Shown: positions 44,352 to 56,500 of the stretch, piece by piece
How the letters are laid out: each line of letters begins with the position of its first letter
Position numbering within the stretch: position 1 is the stretch's first letter
Assembly (NCBI RefSeq): GCF_041381155.1
Contig: NC_091136.1
Span: 46,428,284-46,492,283 of the forward strand
Length of the DNA: 64,000 nucleotides
Origin: Argopecten irradians
Lineage: Eukaryota; Mollusca; Bivalvia; Pectinida; Pectinidae
Direction of reading: 5' to 3'
Translations under genes and position numbers: made by a program
Notes under the pieces: generated by a model
The model's database searches: none
What the model was told of the DNA's origin: nothing
Seen by the model: only the letters and a program-made list of their open reading frames with translations

Positions 44352-47300
44352 CTGTAAAGAAACTGTTTACATAAAAAGAAGATAACAATAACTACAATAA
44401 TATTTCCCAATTAAACTTTACAATTTTTGACATGGAGAAAAGTGTGATCATTCCAACAATTCGGATTTTCATTAAATTGTGCATAAACCAATGTAATACG
44501 TTTTGAAATGGAACTTGATCAATATGTTCGATTGGTTTTGTTTTATTTTAATAAGCGATTCTCGAAACTTTTATATACCAGTGATATATTACCAAAACAG
44601 TACGAGTAATGCCTTCTAGTTACCTTAGCTGTGACGTAATCAACCTGCCGACCCGGGAGGTCACACTTAGTTCCCACAATCATCACTATCAGGTCACGTG
44701 ATCCGTTTTCTTCGATGTTCTTCAGCCATATCTTTTCGATGTTTACAAAACTATCCTACAAAAGTCAGTGCCAAGTACGAGTTACATTTTTGACAAATTT
44801 TGACAACTGGTCAAATTATCTATCATAATTTTTTTTTATCATCACAATGTGTCTTTTGTTGTAACCATAGGCATTCTGATCTGTGAGAGTTACTTCCAAT
44901 CTATCCACTCCGTCAGTAACATGAGTGAAAAGGAAGGGAAGTAACTCTGATATATATCAGAATTAAAAGAGAAAATTTCCAAAAGCTACATATCTGTACA
45001 GACAATGAATGAAATAAGCAGATACTCTTATTGAAACCATACATACCGGATGTGGACAGTTCAGTTGAGGACAGATGTTAATAGTACCGATAATGTTAAT
45101 TACCATGTCTGTGACGTCATACACGATGATAACACAATGACAGTGTCGATAGTAAGAACGACCAGGCCCTCTGTATCGCTCGCCTCCTGCAGTATCCCAC
45201 TAAATTAACAAATAAATGTTTCCAGAGTGATCAAACTGCAACCCTTGCTTTGGGTTAATGAACGTTTAAGGATGTACTCCTCTGAGAAGTCAAAATTTTC
45301 TTGTATTTAACTTTTTTTCTCATATAGATTTTTGGAAATAGGAGTTCATAACATGAAAGAAAATGGAAGAGAAAACATATGTCCGTGTGCTCGTTTTTGA
45401 GCTATTGCCACTCAAAGATACCAAAATGACAAAATTGTGGATTTTATTGGAATTTAGCCGTTTTGACCACATACACTAGAATTTAAAGCCACAATTCCCT
45501 AATGAGGTGTTTGATATGTATGGATGTTTGTAGAATTCATTTTCAAGTAGTCTTCATTAAAGATATACCAGTTATAATTAATAAGAGTCATATTTTTTTC
45601 TCAAAATAACAACATATGCTACCCCTAACCCTTAATTTTGAGCTCCAAAATGCACCATTTTCAGCCATTTTTGTCAAATTTAACCCTTTCTAGAAAACGT
45701 TCTGGTATTAAACTTTTGTCAATAGTTTGCATATCAATAGGGAAAGGGTTGTTCTTTCTAAATCAGGCAGAAAAATGGGGGGTCCGTGTGCTTACTTTTT
45801 TGCCCCATTTAAATATTTGTTATTTTTCAATATTTTTGACTAAAAAATAACAGTGCTCAAATTACCATTAAATGTAGAAATAAAGTGACAAAAGTGTATC
45901 ATTTCACACATTAATGTTCAATATTTTAATTAACATGAACCCAGTGAAGATTTACAGCAAAAATTAACTCAATACAGCTTAAAATGCTGACGCGGTGATG
46001 ATTTAAGTAAAAACAATTTAAGTAAAAAATGGGAAAACGGGGGCTCTACTCAAAGCCAAAAAAGACACAATTTCAAAATGGCCGCCAAATGGGCCATTTC
46101 TTAAAATCGCTGTGTAAAAAAATCTACTAAAAATAGAAATGTAATTTTTTGACAAAATTTGCTACAGACCACATACTAGAGATATTGATAAATCGTATTT
46201 GAAAATATCATAACGTTTTTGATCTATGTCGAAACGAGACTTCAACCACTGAAACCACAGAAGAATACATCCTTAACCATGATATTACAGAAATACAACG
46301 TAAAATGATATCTAAATGCTCTAGAATGCAGTGGTAACTGCATGAAAGACTCTCTAAAACTAAGGTTTCATTGATCTTAATGAAATTTAATTGATGATTT
46401 CAATTCTCTATACAATACCAGTCTTAAGCTGACTTCTGAACCGTCAATCGAAACATCTTTCACACTCTGTAAAAAAGAACCATGATTGCTATTCTTAAGC
46501 ACAGACATGTTTAACTAACATGTAAAATTATACTACTTAATGAAATAGTATTAACTGATGATAAAGAATGCAATATATTAAAGATATATAAGAAAATGTT
46601 GTTACAAAATAGTATCATATAAAATGATGACGTGAAAATTTGCATGTTTTCAATTCGAACTAAAGATTTAGTAGCTTCAAGTTGCCTTGAATAAAATGTG
46701 CAAAATCATTGTATTATCGACGGGATGATACTATATTAAAAATCCATATTTAAAATATGATCATGGTACATGATGGTTTATAGGCCTGTTTCATATTTCA
46801 TATACAATTTTATAAAATATAGCTGAGACCTATTGAATTAGGTAACCAAATTATATCATATTCTGTATTTGCATATTAAAGAGTTAGCTGCCCTTGTGTG
46901 TAGGTATTTATTGTGACATGTGTTTGCAAGCAAAATGACAGACCTATTCGAGATAACGACGCGAATTTCGCTCACAAAATAATGACGTCACAATGGATAC
47001 CTTCCCACAAATGAGGTAACTCTGTAATATGCAAAGACACAATTCAATAATGTAACCAAATAATACTATCCGTAACTGTATATAAACGCCGGAACTAATG
47101 ATTAACGTTTCAGTATTGGTTCCAGCACTAACAATCCTATAGATATAGGATAACATAGATATATTAAAAGTAGTTCACCACAGTGTAGCAAAATATACTC
47201 ACAAAATCAGCTCCAATAGTGTAAGGGACAATGTTGTCAAAAAGCCCTTTCTGAAACAAAACTTAAAACTTCATCGAGACATTGACTGCTAAGCATTAAA

Positions 47301-48107
47301 ACAAAATATACCAGAGTCATTACAATAATTATTGTTAATGGAAAATCTTACTATGAAGAGAAACTGTGTTTGTAATTTTGTAATTTGATGAAAACGTATT
47401 AAAAGTTTATTGACAATTACTTGTGATAATGTTTGCAATACATTTCATTTTTACATTTATAATTGCTTTTAAAAAATACTGAATCAGTATGTGAGCAGGG
47501 GAAATGCATATTGATATTACCGCGAATCGCTTAATGATGCTCGTCTTCCCGGCATTGTAGTCTCCAATAAACATCAGGTCCACACAAACTCTACCATCAT
47601 GCCTGGGAATAGTGCATTACGACTTTAAATAAAATGAACACAGTCATTTGTTAGAAGAGTAAAAATGGAATTGTAAATGTCTGTTTAGATATGGGGGAAA
47701 TACATGTACGTGATTCAAACTTTCTTCCTCTTTATCAAGACACACACAAAAATTCTTAACGACGGTCACAAATGCCCACAAAAACAAAAACAAACACACA
47801 TTTAAAACAAAAATAAACTAAAGGGGTAATAGCTTGCACAATAAATGCGTTGACCCATATCAGTAATGGTATATATTCCCAACGACAAGTTGAAAATTTA
47901 ACGAATAACTATATCTATCTGTTCCACTTACAAGACGAACACATCATACTTGTAACTATTTTTGTGCTATCATCTGTGCTATGGTATCACAAACAGGTTT
48001 TGTATAACACATATGGCTCCCAGAGGCTACCATACCTATACTTACTTGACGCAGATGCGGTTGTACGGTTGATGGGGATATGCTGCGACCGCTGTTTTAC
48101 CACTCAT
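44163..48107 (-). CDS. Rab/Ras-like small GTPase, copy B (7 exons)
   Basis: Seven GT-AG exons (48046-48107, 47521-47602, 47203-47250, 46419-46466, 45104-45199, 44624-44755, 44163-44351) give a 657-nt frame of 218 aa. G1 is GDYNAGKTS (34-42), switch I is PYTIGADF (57-64), switch II is [10 protein letters not shown] (81-90), G4 is TKCD (141-144) and G5 SSLTG (170-174). TIGADF and WDTAG are Rab-like, but the protein ends in CQLS, a CaaX box whose Ser favours farnesylation, instead of the double-Cys ending of Rabs. The residue equivalent to Ras Gln61 is Gly (DTAGGE), so intrinsic hydrolysis should be slow. It is the 5' member of a tandem pair, about 1.8 kb upstream of copy A in the direction of transcription. 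I do not recognise a named subfamily. Confidence 0.88.
44624..44755 (-). CDS. GTPase copy B exon 6 (G4)
   Basis: This exon encodes [20 protein letters not shown] then [19 protein letters not shown]. 44 codons; acceptor TTTGTAG, donor AAG/GTAACT. Confidence 0.92.
44873..44963. mobile_element. short inverted-repeat element in GTPase copy B intron
   Basis: Arms ATTCTGATCTGTGAGAGTTA and TAACTCTGATATATATCAGA pair with small gaps around a loop of about 40 bases. Probably a small MITE. Confidence 0.55.
45104..45199 (-). CDS. GTPase copy B exon 5 (switch II)
   Basis: This exon encodes [20 protein letters not shown] then [17 protein letters not shown] has the DxxG aspartate but Gly in place of the catalytic Gln. 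32 codons, phase 0. Confidence 0.92.
45266..46277. mobile_element. 1.0-kb element with TTAAGGATGTAYTCYTCTG ends
   Basis: The left end TTAAGGATGTACTCCTCTGA and the right end CAGAAGAATACATCCTTAA are inverted repeats about 19 bp long, with TTAA at both borders. No transposase frame was found, so it is non-autonomous. It fills most of the intron between exons 4 and 5 of GTPase copy B. Confidence 0.72.
46419..46466 (-). CDS. GTPase copy B exon 4
   Basis: This exon encodes [16 protein letters not shown], the interswitch beta-hairpin. 16 codons, phase 0. Confidence 0.88.
47203..47250 (-). CDS. GTPase copy B exon 3 (switch I)
   Basis: This exon encodes [16 protein letters not shown]. The TIG(A/V)DF core is the Rab-type switch I with the Mg2+-binding Thr. 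Acceptor GTTTCAG, donor TTT/GTGAGT. Confidence 0.9.
47521..47602 (-). CDS. GTPase copy B exon 2 (P-loop)
   Basis: This exon encodes [20 protein letters not shown] then SIIKRFA. It contains the G1 loop and differs from copy A at about six of 27 positions. Acceptor TTCCCAG, donor GCG/GTAATA. Confidence 0.9.
48046..48107 (-). CDS. GTPase copy B exon 1
   Basis: This exon encodes [20 protein letters not shown] plus AA. It is the first ATG after an upstream run without an obvious alternative. Donor AA/GTAAGTA gives phase 2, completed by G of exon 2. Confidence 0.78.
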
Positions 48108-48109
48108 GC

Positions 48110-48815
48110 CTTTCTGAGGGAGTAAAACACCCTCATGTCAAACACCCAGATTAACATAGTCTGATGTGATGTCTGTTAACATATGTTTTCTTAGAATATC
48201 GACATTATGTCAACATCGCAGTAACTCCGTGAAAGATATTACAAACTTCCGGTCTCGAGAAAAATATATGGAAGACAATGACGACAAGCACCGTGCGAAT
48301 ATAACGCAGTGATTAATGGGTTGTACTATATATAGTCGTGTCGTCTTCCCTGAACGAGACAATGTTCAGGTTGATTAAGTTTGTCTGGTAGATAACTTAG
48401 ACTTTGCTCTCTCGCTTTATAAAATTATCTGTTTCACATGAAGATAAAGTTTAGACTGCTTTTACAACTTGATCTGCAGGATATGCTTTATTAATATGCA
48501 ATAACCAAAAGGTAATCCATTCATTTAAATCTTCAACGCAGAAATTATGCACTGTAAAACTTGTTTTATGCTTTATGTATATCTAGATGAACCATACAAG
48601 CAGAGGTCACTTTACATGCAACAATAACACTGTAAAATGTGAAATGAAATTGTACGCCACAACTGCGGTAATGATCTGACCATATCATCTATATCACTGC
48701 ACTGTAGAAGTATTTAATGAGTTAAAACCTACGCATTAAAATATTTTGTCTTTTTTCTGCTAATAATGCTTTAGAAATAAAACATGTAATGAATCCTGAT
48801 AAAGCTGTAATTGAA
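48110..48815. other. upstream region of GTPase copy B
   Basis: Should hold the 5' UTR and promoter of copy B; a TATATATAG stretch lies near 48330 but cannot be assigned. No gene seen. Confidence 0.4.
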
Positions 48816-48819
48816 GACT

Positions 48820-50125
48820 CGGCTGATTAGTGGAAAGTTAATTTTAAAACACGATGTGGTACTTTTCCATAGTTATAATGCTCCTCTTGCTATAAATATG
48901 ATAATCAATAATACACGACTACATACTCCACCAAATCGCAAGTATCTTGGAGTTACACTAAACGGAAATTGTTAATATGTTTCAAAACACATTTCTTTTT
49001 TAAGGATTGAAAAGTAGAGTGACGCTTTCAAAATGGTAAACTGTTTTATAATACCTCTTTTGGAATATGCTTGTGGAGTTTGCGATGAATGTAATATTTA
49101 CAATTCAGACAGACTAGAAAAACTCCAGCTAGAGGCAGCCAGAATTGTGACTGGTCTCCCTATTATGAAACAGGATGGGAAACATTAAGCAACCGACGAA
49201 AGTCAAGAAAACTAACACTATTTTACAAAATATATAACCATTCTCCTTTCTATTTACACGACCTCATGTCTAATCCAGTACATACCGTAAGCAATCTCGA
49301 TATTCAAATGCGTTCTTGTAATTCTATTTCAACGTTTATAAAAAAAAAGTTTCTTATAAAGGGGAATGTGCTCACAATTTATCCTTCTTCGATAACAGAA
49401 TACTGAATATTATAAGACTCTTTCATATGTGGATATGAAGGATAGAGATATTCTACCCGAGGGTCACAAAATGTAGTAAAACCCGAGGCTTGCCGAGGGT
49501 TTTGCAACATTTTGTGATCCCGAGGGTAGAATATCCCTATCCTTCATATCCACTTATGAAAGAGTTTTTTTCTTTCATACCACGACGTTTTACTGCAATT
49601 TTACAACTATAATATCCCGCCATTTTGAAATAAATTCGAAGAAATCCACGACTGGAAGTCAATTTCCATACATGAAAAATTACGTGATATTTTCAACACA
49701 AATTCCGTTGCTTGCATCTTTTATAGTAAAACCAGTCAATTTTGTGAAAAAAATGTTTAAATTTTACCGAGGAAATAGAGATTTTGTTGACGCCGTGACG
49801 TCACGAGGCTTTATTGCATGGGTAGCCATGCAATACAGCCTCAGGCGACATGAGTGTATTGCCCTAGACCAGCCAGTATTACACGTGTAGGTATGAAAGA
49901 AAATTCATATTCGACTAAGGCATAAATGTATCGAATTAAATTCCAAGCTTGAACGTATTAATCTCCTGCTTGATACATAAACTTTTACATGACTTGAACT
50001 TGATTGATATAACTGCAGATCTGTTACTTTTTGGTTCTGATACATTGTCTGAAACAGATAACAAACTTTTATTTGTTTTATTTTATTTGTATTTTAATTT
50101 GATTATATTTTACCAATTTTATTTG
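48820..50125 (+). mobile_element. LINE 3' fragment interrupted by a hairpin element
   Basis: Plus-strand pieces read PPNRKYLGVTLNGNC (near 48940-48975), LEYACGVCDECNIYNSDRLE then KLQLEAARIVTGLP (49058-49165), RRKSRKLTLFYKI-like sequence (49200), and, after 49905, HKCIELNSKLERINLL and LNLIDITADLLLFGSDTLSE. These are the thumb and C-terminal blocks of CR1/Jockey-type LINE reverse transcriptases. The fragment is 5'-truncated and has several frame breaks; the segment 49416-49903 is foreign. Confidence 0.75.
49416..49903. mobile_element. hairpin-headed element, copy 1 (inside the LINE)
   Basis: A near-perfect palindrome of about 150 bp (ACTCTTTCATATGTGGATAT ... ATATCCACTTATGAAAGAGT) is followed by a body bounded by TTTCTTTCATACCACG and CGTGTAGGTATGAAAGAAA. 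The loop is rich in CCGAGGCTTGCCGAGGG. LINE sequence resumes right after it. No coding capacity. Confidence 0.72.
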
Positions 50126-50129
50126 ATAT

Positions 50130-50825
50130 CGTGGTTGGGTTGTCAAAAGAAAACGCGTCCGCATTCAGAAGGGAACCGTTAATTAGCTCGGATTTAGTGA
50201 AGAAGAAGAGTTTTACGTACCGTGACGCTATATAAAACGTTTCGGGGCATGTTTGGAGCTGCAGTGTAGTGCATACAGGAAGAGACACTAGAGTTAAAGA
50301 CATTTTATGGTGCGGTGTTTTTCTGTTTTGGGTGCTTCAGAAAGTGTCATGTAGACTGCGATCTTCTGTGTTAACCAAACCACCGACCATCATTTTGTCT
50401 AATTGGTTGGTCATCTGAATATATATTGACATATTTTAACGACTTCCTAACCAGCAATTCGTAATATTTCCTTTCTGATATATATTCTAACGTTAACTCA
50501 ATGGATCTTATTTATATTTACTGTTGAAAATATCTATTACTGTACATTGAACAAAGGTGTATTACTGATTTTTGACATTTTATTCATTTAAAGATAAACT
50601 AGGTTTTGTTTACAAATTGATTATATACTTTTCAGTGATTATATTTTATACAGATATGTGGGTACGGAAAAAATTCCTTATGGTTGAAATACATTGTAAA
50701 TTTTACCTTAAAGCGAGTTTTGATACTTTATACAGTCATCATTTTGACTAATATTTGCGGTCATGTGTATATATCATCATTTTTTACGAGAGAAGACGGA
50801 TTATAAGTTTACAACCTGTGTATAA
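50130..50825. other. non-coding interval
   Basis: No gene or clear repeat seen beyond AT-rich sequence. Confidence 0.4.
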
Positions 50826-50830
50826 TCCCA

Positions 50831-51844
50831 TTTTTAGCACACCATCATCAGATGGTGGGCTATTCAAATCTCCCTGCGTCCGTGGTCCGTCCGTCCGTAA
50901 ACAATGCTTGTTATCACTATTTCTTAAAAACTACTGCAGGGATTTTGTTCAAACTTCACAAGGAGGTCCCTTGTTGTGCCATACAGATTTTGAGGCTGAT
51001 CGGAAAAACAAGATGGCCGCCAGACAGCCATCTTTGATTTTGGCAGTTGAAGTTATCGATAATTGTTATCGATATTTCTTGAGAACTACTGAAGGGATTT
51101 TGTTTAAACTTCACATGGAGGTTACCTTTGGTCCCTAGTTGTGCCATACAGATTTTGAGGCTGATCGAAAAAACAAGATGGCCGCCAGGCGGCCATCTTG
51201 GATTTTGATAGTTAAGGTTTGATATCCATATTTCTCAAAAAGTGCTGAAGGGATCTTTCTCAAATTTAATATGTAGGATCCCCTAGGGCCCCTTGTTGTG
51301 CATATTGCATTTTTGGACCAATCGGTGAACAAGATGGCCGCCAGGCCGCCATCTTGGATTTTGATAGTTAAAGTTTGTTATCGCTATTTCTCAGATAGTA
51401 CTAAAGGGATCTGTCTCAAATTTTATATGTAGGTTCCCCTAGGGACCTAGTTGTGCATGTTTCATTTTGGGACCGATCGGTCAACAAGATGACCGCCAGG
51501 CAGCCATCTTGGATTTTGTTATTCAAAGTTTGTTATCTATATTTCTCAGAAAGTATTGAAGGGATCTTTCTCAAATTTTACATGTAGGTTCCCTAGGGCC
51601 CTAGTTGTGCATATTGTGATTTGGGACCGATTGATCAACAAGATGGCCGCCAAGGAGTCATCTTGGATTTTGATAGTTGAAGTTTGTTACCGCTATTTCT
51701 CAAAAGGTACTGAAGCGATCTGTCTCAAATTTTATATGTATTATGTTTGAAAAAGTTTAAAAAGTAGAGAAAAGATCCATCTTTCCTTTGTCAGATATAG
51801 ATCATTCTTTGGTGGGCGCCAAGATCCCTCTGGGATCTCTTGTT
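50831..51844 (-). mobile_element. tandem-repeat element family I, copy 2 (inverted)
   Basis: The reverse complement of the element at 10358-11263: it starts TTTTTAGC...CCATCATCAGATGG, has GTCCGTCCGTCCG, about six units with the AAGATGGCCGCCAGGCGGCC palindrome, and ends TTGGTGGGCGCCAAGATCCC then TCTGGGATCTCTTGTT. It is slightly longer than copy 1. Confidence 0.8.
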
Positions 51845-51849
51845 ATATG

Positions 51850-52340
51850 ATGCGGAAATAAAATATGTTTAAATAAAAAAGTGTTCATTATCTCATGTAA
51901 CCTTATCAACCTCAGAATTTGTTTTATCATATTAATGAAGGTAAATGAGCATGCTGTTATTGTAAAGTAATGAAAAAAGGCAACGTAACGTTTTTATAAT
52001 GGTTATTGTTGTGGTTAATGCATACAAGGGAGATAACGCTGTCAGGCATAAATCATGTTTTCACATCGGGGTTTTAAATCTATGTATTTTACAACAATTT
52101 CAACATATTTAAATTTCGATTTCGTGAGTGGGAATTTCAATTCTAGTGTACTTATAAGTTACAACATCATATTGAGCACATAGAAAATAGTTCACATGTA
52201 TGAACAAAATTATTATTTAAAAATCGATGATATGATAGTTGTATAGTTAGATGGGATGATATCAATAGTAATATACATGGTACATGGCGGTAGGTTTTTT
52301 TCTCGTTTTTCATATTACAGATACATAAATAGAGGTTACA
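51850..52340. other. non-coding interval
   Basis: No gene or clear repeat seen. Confidence 0.4.
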
Positions 52341-52344
52341 CAAT

Positions 52345-53055
52345 GAGTGGTTGTTGAATATTGAATTTATTCCACACGAGTGGGTTATTTTTTAAAAGTT
52401 ACAAAAGACACGAGCTTTAGCGAGTGTCTTTTGTAAGTTTCAGAAAATAACTTACGAGTGTGGAATAAATTCAATATTCAACATCCACGAGTAGTGTGAT
52501 CTGTTTCTACCACAATTATATTCGTTTTTGTCCGATAGGAATACGGCGGGAATACGGTAATGTGTATTTAACGAAATATGCAAATAAGGTGTAGTAATAT
52601 TTTCATCAGCAAAAATACACTAATTAGTATTCAAAATTCATCGTTTTATAAAGAATCCATCGATATCAAATTCTTCTAATTGGCAACATCTTTAGGGTTA
52701 GATAATACTCATTTAACGTCTTATTGAGTTCAAATCTTCATAGTTGCTTCCAGAAATTAAAAAACGTCACGTTTTTTTAGGGACACAACGACCACGACAA
52801 ATACGTTTTCCAACAGCAGTTTTGGACGTCAAATGGCGATCATAACATAGAATGATGTCATTTGATTATTGATGACGTTCACAATGATGACGTGACACTG
52901 CGAAATAAGTAGGTCGGTCAAAGGTCATCGTGTCAGCCAATCAGAATGCGTACAGAGTTTATACCACGTGTAGTATAAACAAATTGTTAAACAACAGCTG
53001 CAGTATTTACCTAATGTCCTGAGAGTTGATTAACACTGCCTATTGTGGTAGAATG
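52345..53055. mobile_element. hairpin-headed element, copy 2
   Basis: A long palindrome (52353-52482; arms GTTGAATATTGAATTTATTC and its complement, loop CGAGCTTTAGCGAG) is followed by a body bounded by TTCTACCACAAT (52504) and ATTGTGGTAGAA (about 53042). The layout is the same as at 49416-49903, and both bodies end near an ACGTGTAG(G)TAT block. Confidence 0.68.
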
Positions 53056-53159
53056 TTATTCATATAACAGTTTGAATATTGGTTTTATAGCAAATATTTG
53101 GTGTTGTTGATAATACTGTATGTGGACATAGTTTTATAATTAGTGTAGCATTGATATAT

Positions 53160-53565
53160 TACCTTTTTATGTTCGGTAATATTTTTATATTATATCTCTA
53201 TGTTCGATGATATTTTTATATTACATTTGCATGTTCGGTGATATTTTTATAGTGTCGTTGTATGTTCTTTGATATTTTTCTATTATATTTGTATGTTCCG
53301 TGATAGTTTTATATTTCATCTGTATGTACCATGATATGTTTATATTTCATCTGTATGTGTATGTTCGGTGATATTTTTGATTATCGTTGTATGTTCTTTG
53401 ATCGTTTTCTATTATATTTGTATGTTCCATGATATGTTTATATTTCATCTGTATGTGTATGTTCGGTGGTATTTTTTATTATCGTTGTATGTTCTTTGAT
53501 CGTTTTCTATTATATTTGTATGTTCGTTGATATTTTATATTACATTTTGTATGTTCGGTAGTGTT
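53160..53565. repeat. degenerate ~35-bp tandem repeat (TATGTTCGGTGATATTTTTA)
   Basis: About ten variable copies of TGTATGTTCGGTGATATTTT TATATTAC-like sequence, with a larger repeat of GTATGTGTATGTTCGGTG. AT-rich; no coding meaning. Confidence 0.8.
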
Positions 53566-53569
53566 TACA

Positions 53570-56500
53570 TTAGATAGTGTTGTTTAAAATGCTATGTGTG
53601 GAAAACTTTAGAATATAAAAAGATAAGGTAGAACGTTTTATATATATATGTTTTGTGTGTAAAAATCATCGATTTTGTTATTTCTTTTTATATCAATAAA
53701 ACGTTTAAGACGTTGCTATATTCATATACGGGGATAGTTTATTGCAAATCTTTTATACGTGTGTGTACAGATATGACTACTCATGTCTTTCTTAAACAGA
53801 AATTCCTTGTACTCAACACGGAATGCAATAGACTGTTGATCAAACAGGTCCTTTAAGAAAAGCTAAATGGACAAGCTGAAGTTTGTTTACAGTATAATAT
53901 AATGCCCCGGTTAGATGCGTTCGGTGTGATAAAGTAAACTTTTCATAAACGCTAGATAATTGACAACCTAATAGGCCATTTGGTGAGGACGTAGCCTGTC
54001 TGTTTGTTCAAGAAAATGATTTAGAAATATGAATATGTCATATAAAATAAAATCTGAATTGGATTATGGAAATTAGATCAGGTTTTAAACCCGTTCTGCG
54101 GTCCCGAGGAGCACCTATGTTGATTTAAACCTAAAATAGTTTCATCAAAACACTTCTTTTTCAATAGCGACCGAAATGAAAAAGCGGTAAAATGAACAGT
54201 GTTGAAATATGAAATGACTATCTTTTGTGTGAATTAATTGGAATTTCGGGAAAAAACTGTTGTAAGAAGTCTCCTTGCTCATTGGAAACATGGTGTTGTA
54301 TGGAGTAGACTGATACAATTACCAGTGTCAGGAGAGACCTAAAAGTGTAAACTTCTAAATACGAGGCCGGTGTTACGTCAATGCGTCATTTCTGTCGAAA
54401 GACAGATACTTTAAAAATCGAAACACATGTAAACGTAGGTCTCCAACGCCTATACGTTTCCAAGTCAAGCCGCCACAGATTGTCAAAACATATACATGTG
54501 TTATTCAAGTCAAACCCATTCCATCCTTTTACTGAATAATATTATTTTATGCTAGGCGTCTTATGTCAAACTGCCATAGTGTGTCGACAAATACTTGTGT
54601 AGACTTAAGGCGTCTACAAGACTTGTGAAATTAAAAGGTTTTCCACACACTAATATAAACGTTTATCCTGGTGTCAAAATGTCAAACCGTCACGATGTGT
54701 CGACATACGGGTATCAAAGCGTCAAATTCATCGGTTTGACTAGCAAATACACGTGTAGAAACATTTCACAAAGAGTTTTCCTGCACTATGGCAATAAATT
54801 AGTAAGTATGTGAGCATTTGACGGTTTTAATATCATAAATATATAATGGGCGACGTTGCGAGACGTAAGATGGGAAAACCTGACGATATGGCAAGGCTTT
54901 GATACATTTATAAGCATGTAGTCAGCCTTCAAGTCTGATAAATGTTTACAGGGCGATCACATCCACTGGCGGCATCTGTTAGACTCTCGCCTCCACAGCA
55001 TTACCGAAACACTGGAACATCTTTGCATGGTTCTGGTGTAATAACTTCTCGTGATTCGATTCATATAGATAAAAGTATAATTCTTAATAAGTATTACAGG
55101 ATATATGTTCTTAAAAAGAAAGCTGGGGTTTGTTTAACATTCGATAATTCAAAATGTTGAGAACTCCTGAGTAAGTCAGACCTCCCGAGCACGTTAGACT
55201 GCTGTTCCATATGTTAGTCCTCTCCTATAAGTAGGTCCCGGTTCAGCGCTCGTCTTCTACTTTCCTCTCCCGGCATTTTTATGCGCAAAAAGCTATAAAA
55301 AAAGTTCTCGCAAATCTTCTGGATCTGTCCGATTATCTGTAGTGCCCTTGCTCTAAATCACATACTTCGTTTCGCTTCAAAACTACAAGGATTTCTAGTT
55401 AGTCGGTAAACTCTAGCAGTCTGAAGGTCATAGAGCTGAGAAACAAATAATCATATAATTTTAAACTCAATATAATCCTACCAAGTTTCGTTATTTAAAA
55501 AATAAAACAAAATCTTGAAAAATATTACTGCAGACCATCTGGTATTTTTTTAATTCCCGTGAATTACAGTTTTACAAATTGGTTCTCTTAACAGTTTATA
55601 TATTGTAAGCAACATATGATTGTAAAAATTTTAAACCTTTCAATATTGATAAAATAAAATGGTGTTCATTTTGTGTTTGAGTGTATCAAATAACCATATA
55701 TTTATGCCTGGAGAAATCATCATAATATGCAGGGGCATGTGTTTACAACAATAAGTTAATTGTAAGGAATATTCAAATAGAAATATTTTTTCTAATCCAA
55801 CAAAATGTCGCTTTTTAAATTCGAGTCAACATAGTCTTATTTCATAAATTTCTTGTTATCAGATATACCCTTCTTGATTGACAGAAAAGTAAAGATATCT
55901 GTGATCTTCTCACACGCCGTAACCGTGAGGGATTCTAAAGGTGTTCTCGGAGGAAATTCGCACCTGTTACGTAAGTGATATGGAAACATTTGTGATTGTC
56001 GTAGACTCAAACTCTTTAGCTCCCACTGTCTTGAGTTGCACCCCGCACACTGCTCCATTGTGTGTAGGTATACCTGGGCTGTTGTAGGTAAATACCGAGG
56101 TGTCTGATTGGAGCTCAGATTATACACCAAACACTAATCATCCAATCAAATTAGGTTTCATATATCACAAATATTGCTCAGGTATTACAAAAAAAACATC
56201 ATACGGAAATGATTTACGTAATATTAACATTTATTTTCAATGTATTTAAATGAACACAAAATGCATATTACACATTATAACCTTGCACCAAATATTCTGT
56301 AAGCAAAGGTGGATTTTTACCTCCCTTCTCCCTCTTTCCATTTATTTCATCTATAACGATGTATTTGTCACATATTTAAATTATTCAGTTTGTGTTCTCT
56401 TTCTTGTATTTCTCACATCACATACGATACGTAACACCCATTTACAGCTGATAATGATACCACCCTCACACAAAACTTGTCACTCAAAATAATTTAACAA

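Noticed and set aside
44182-44385. 67-residue plus-strand frame
   Set aside because: Antisense shadow of GTPase copy B exon 7.
55837-56130. 97-residue minus-strand frame (MEQCAGCNSRQWELKSLSLR part)
   Set aside because: It looks less AT-biased than its surroundings and might be an exon, but no domain, no good flanking splice partners and no promoter could be shown.
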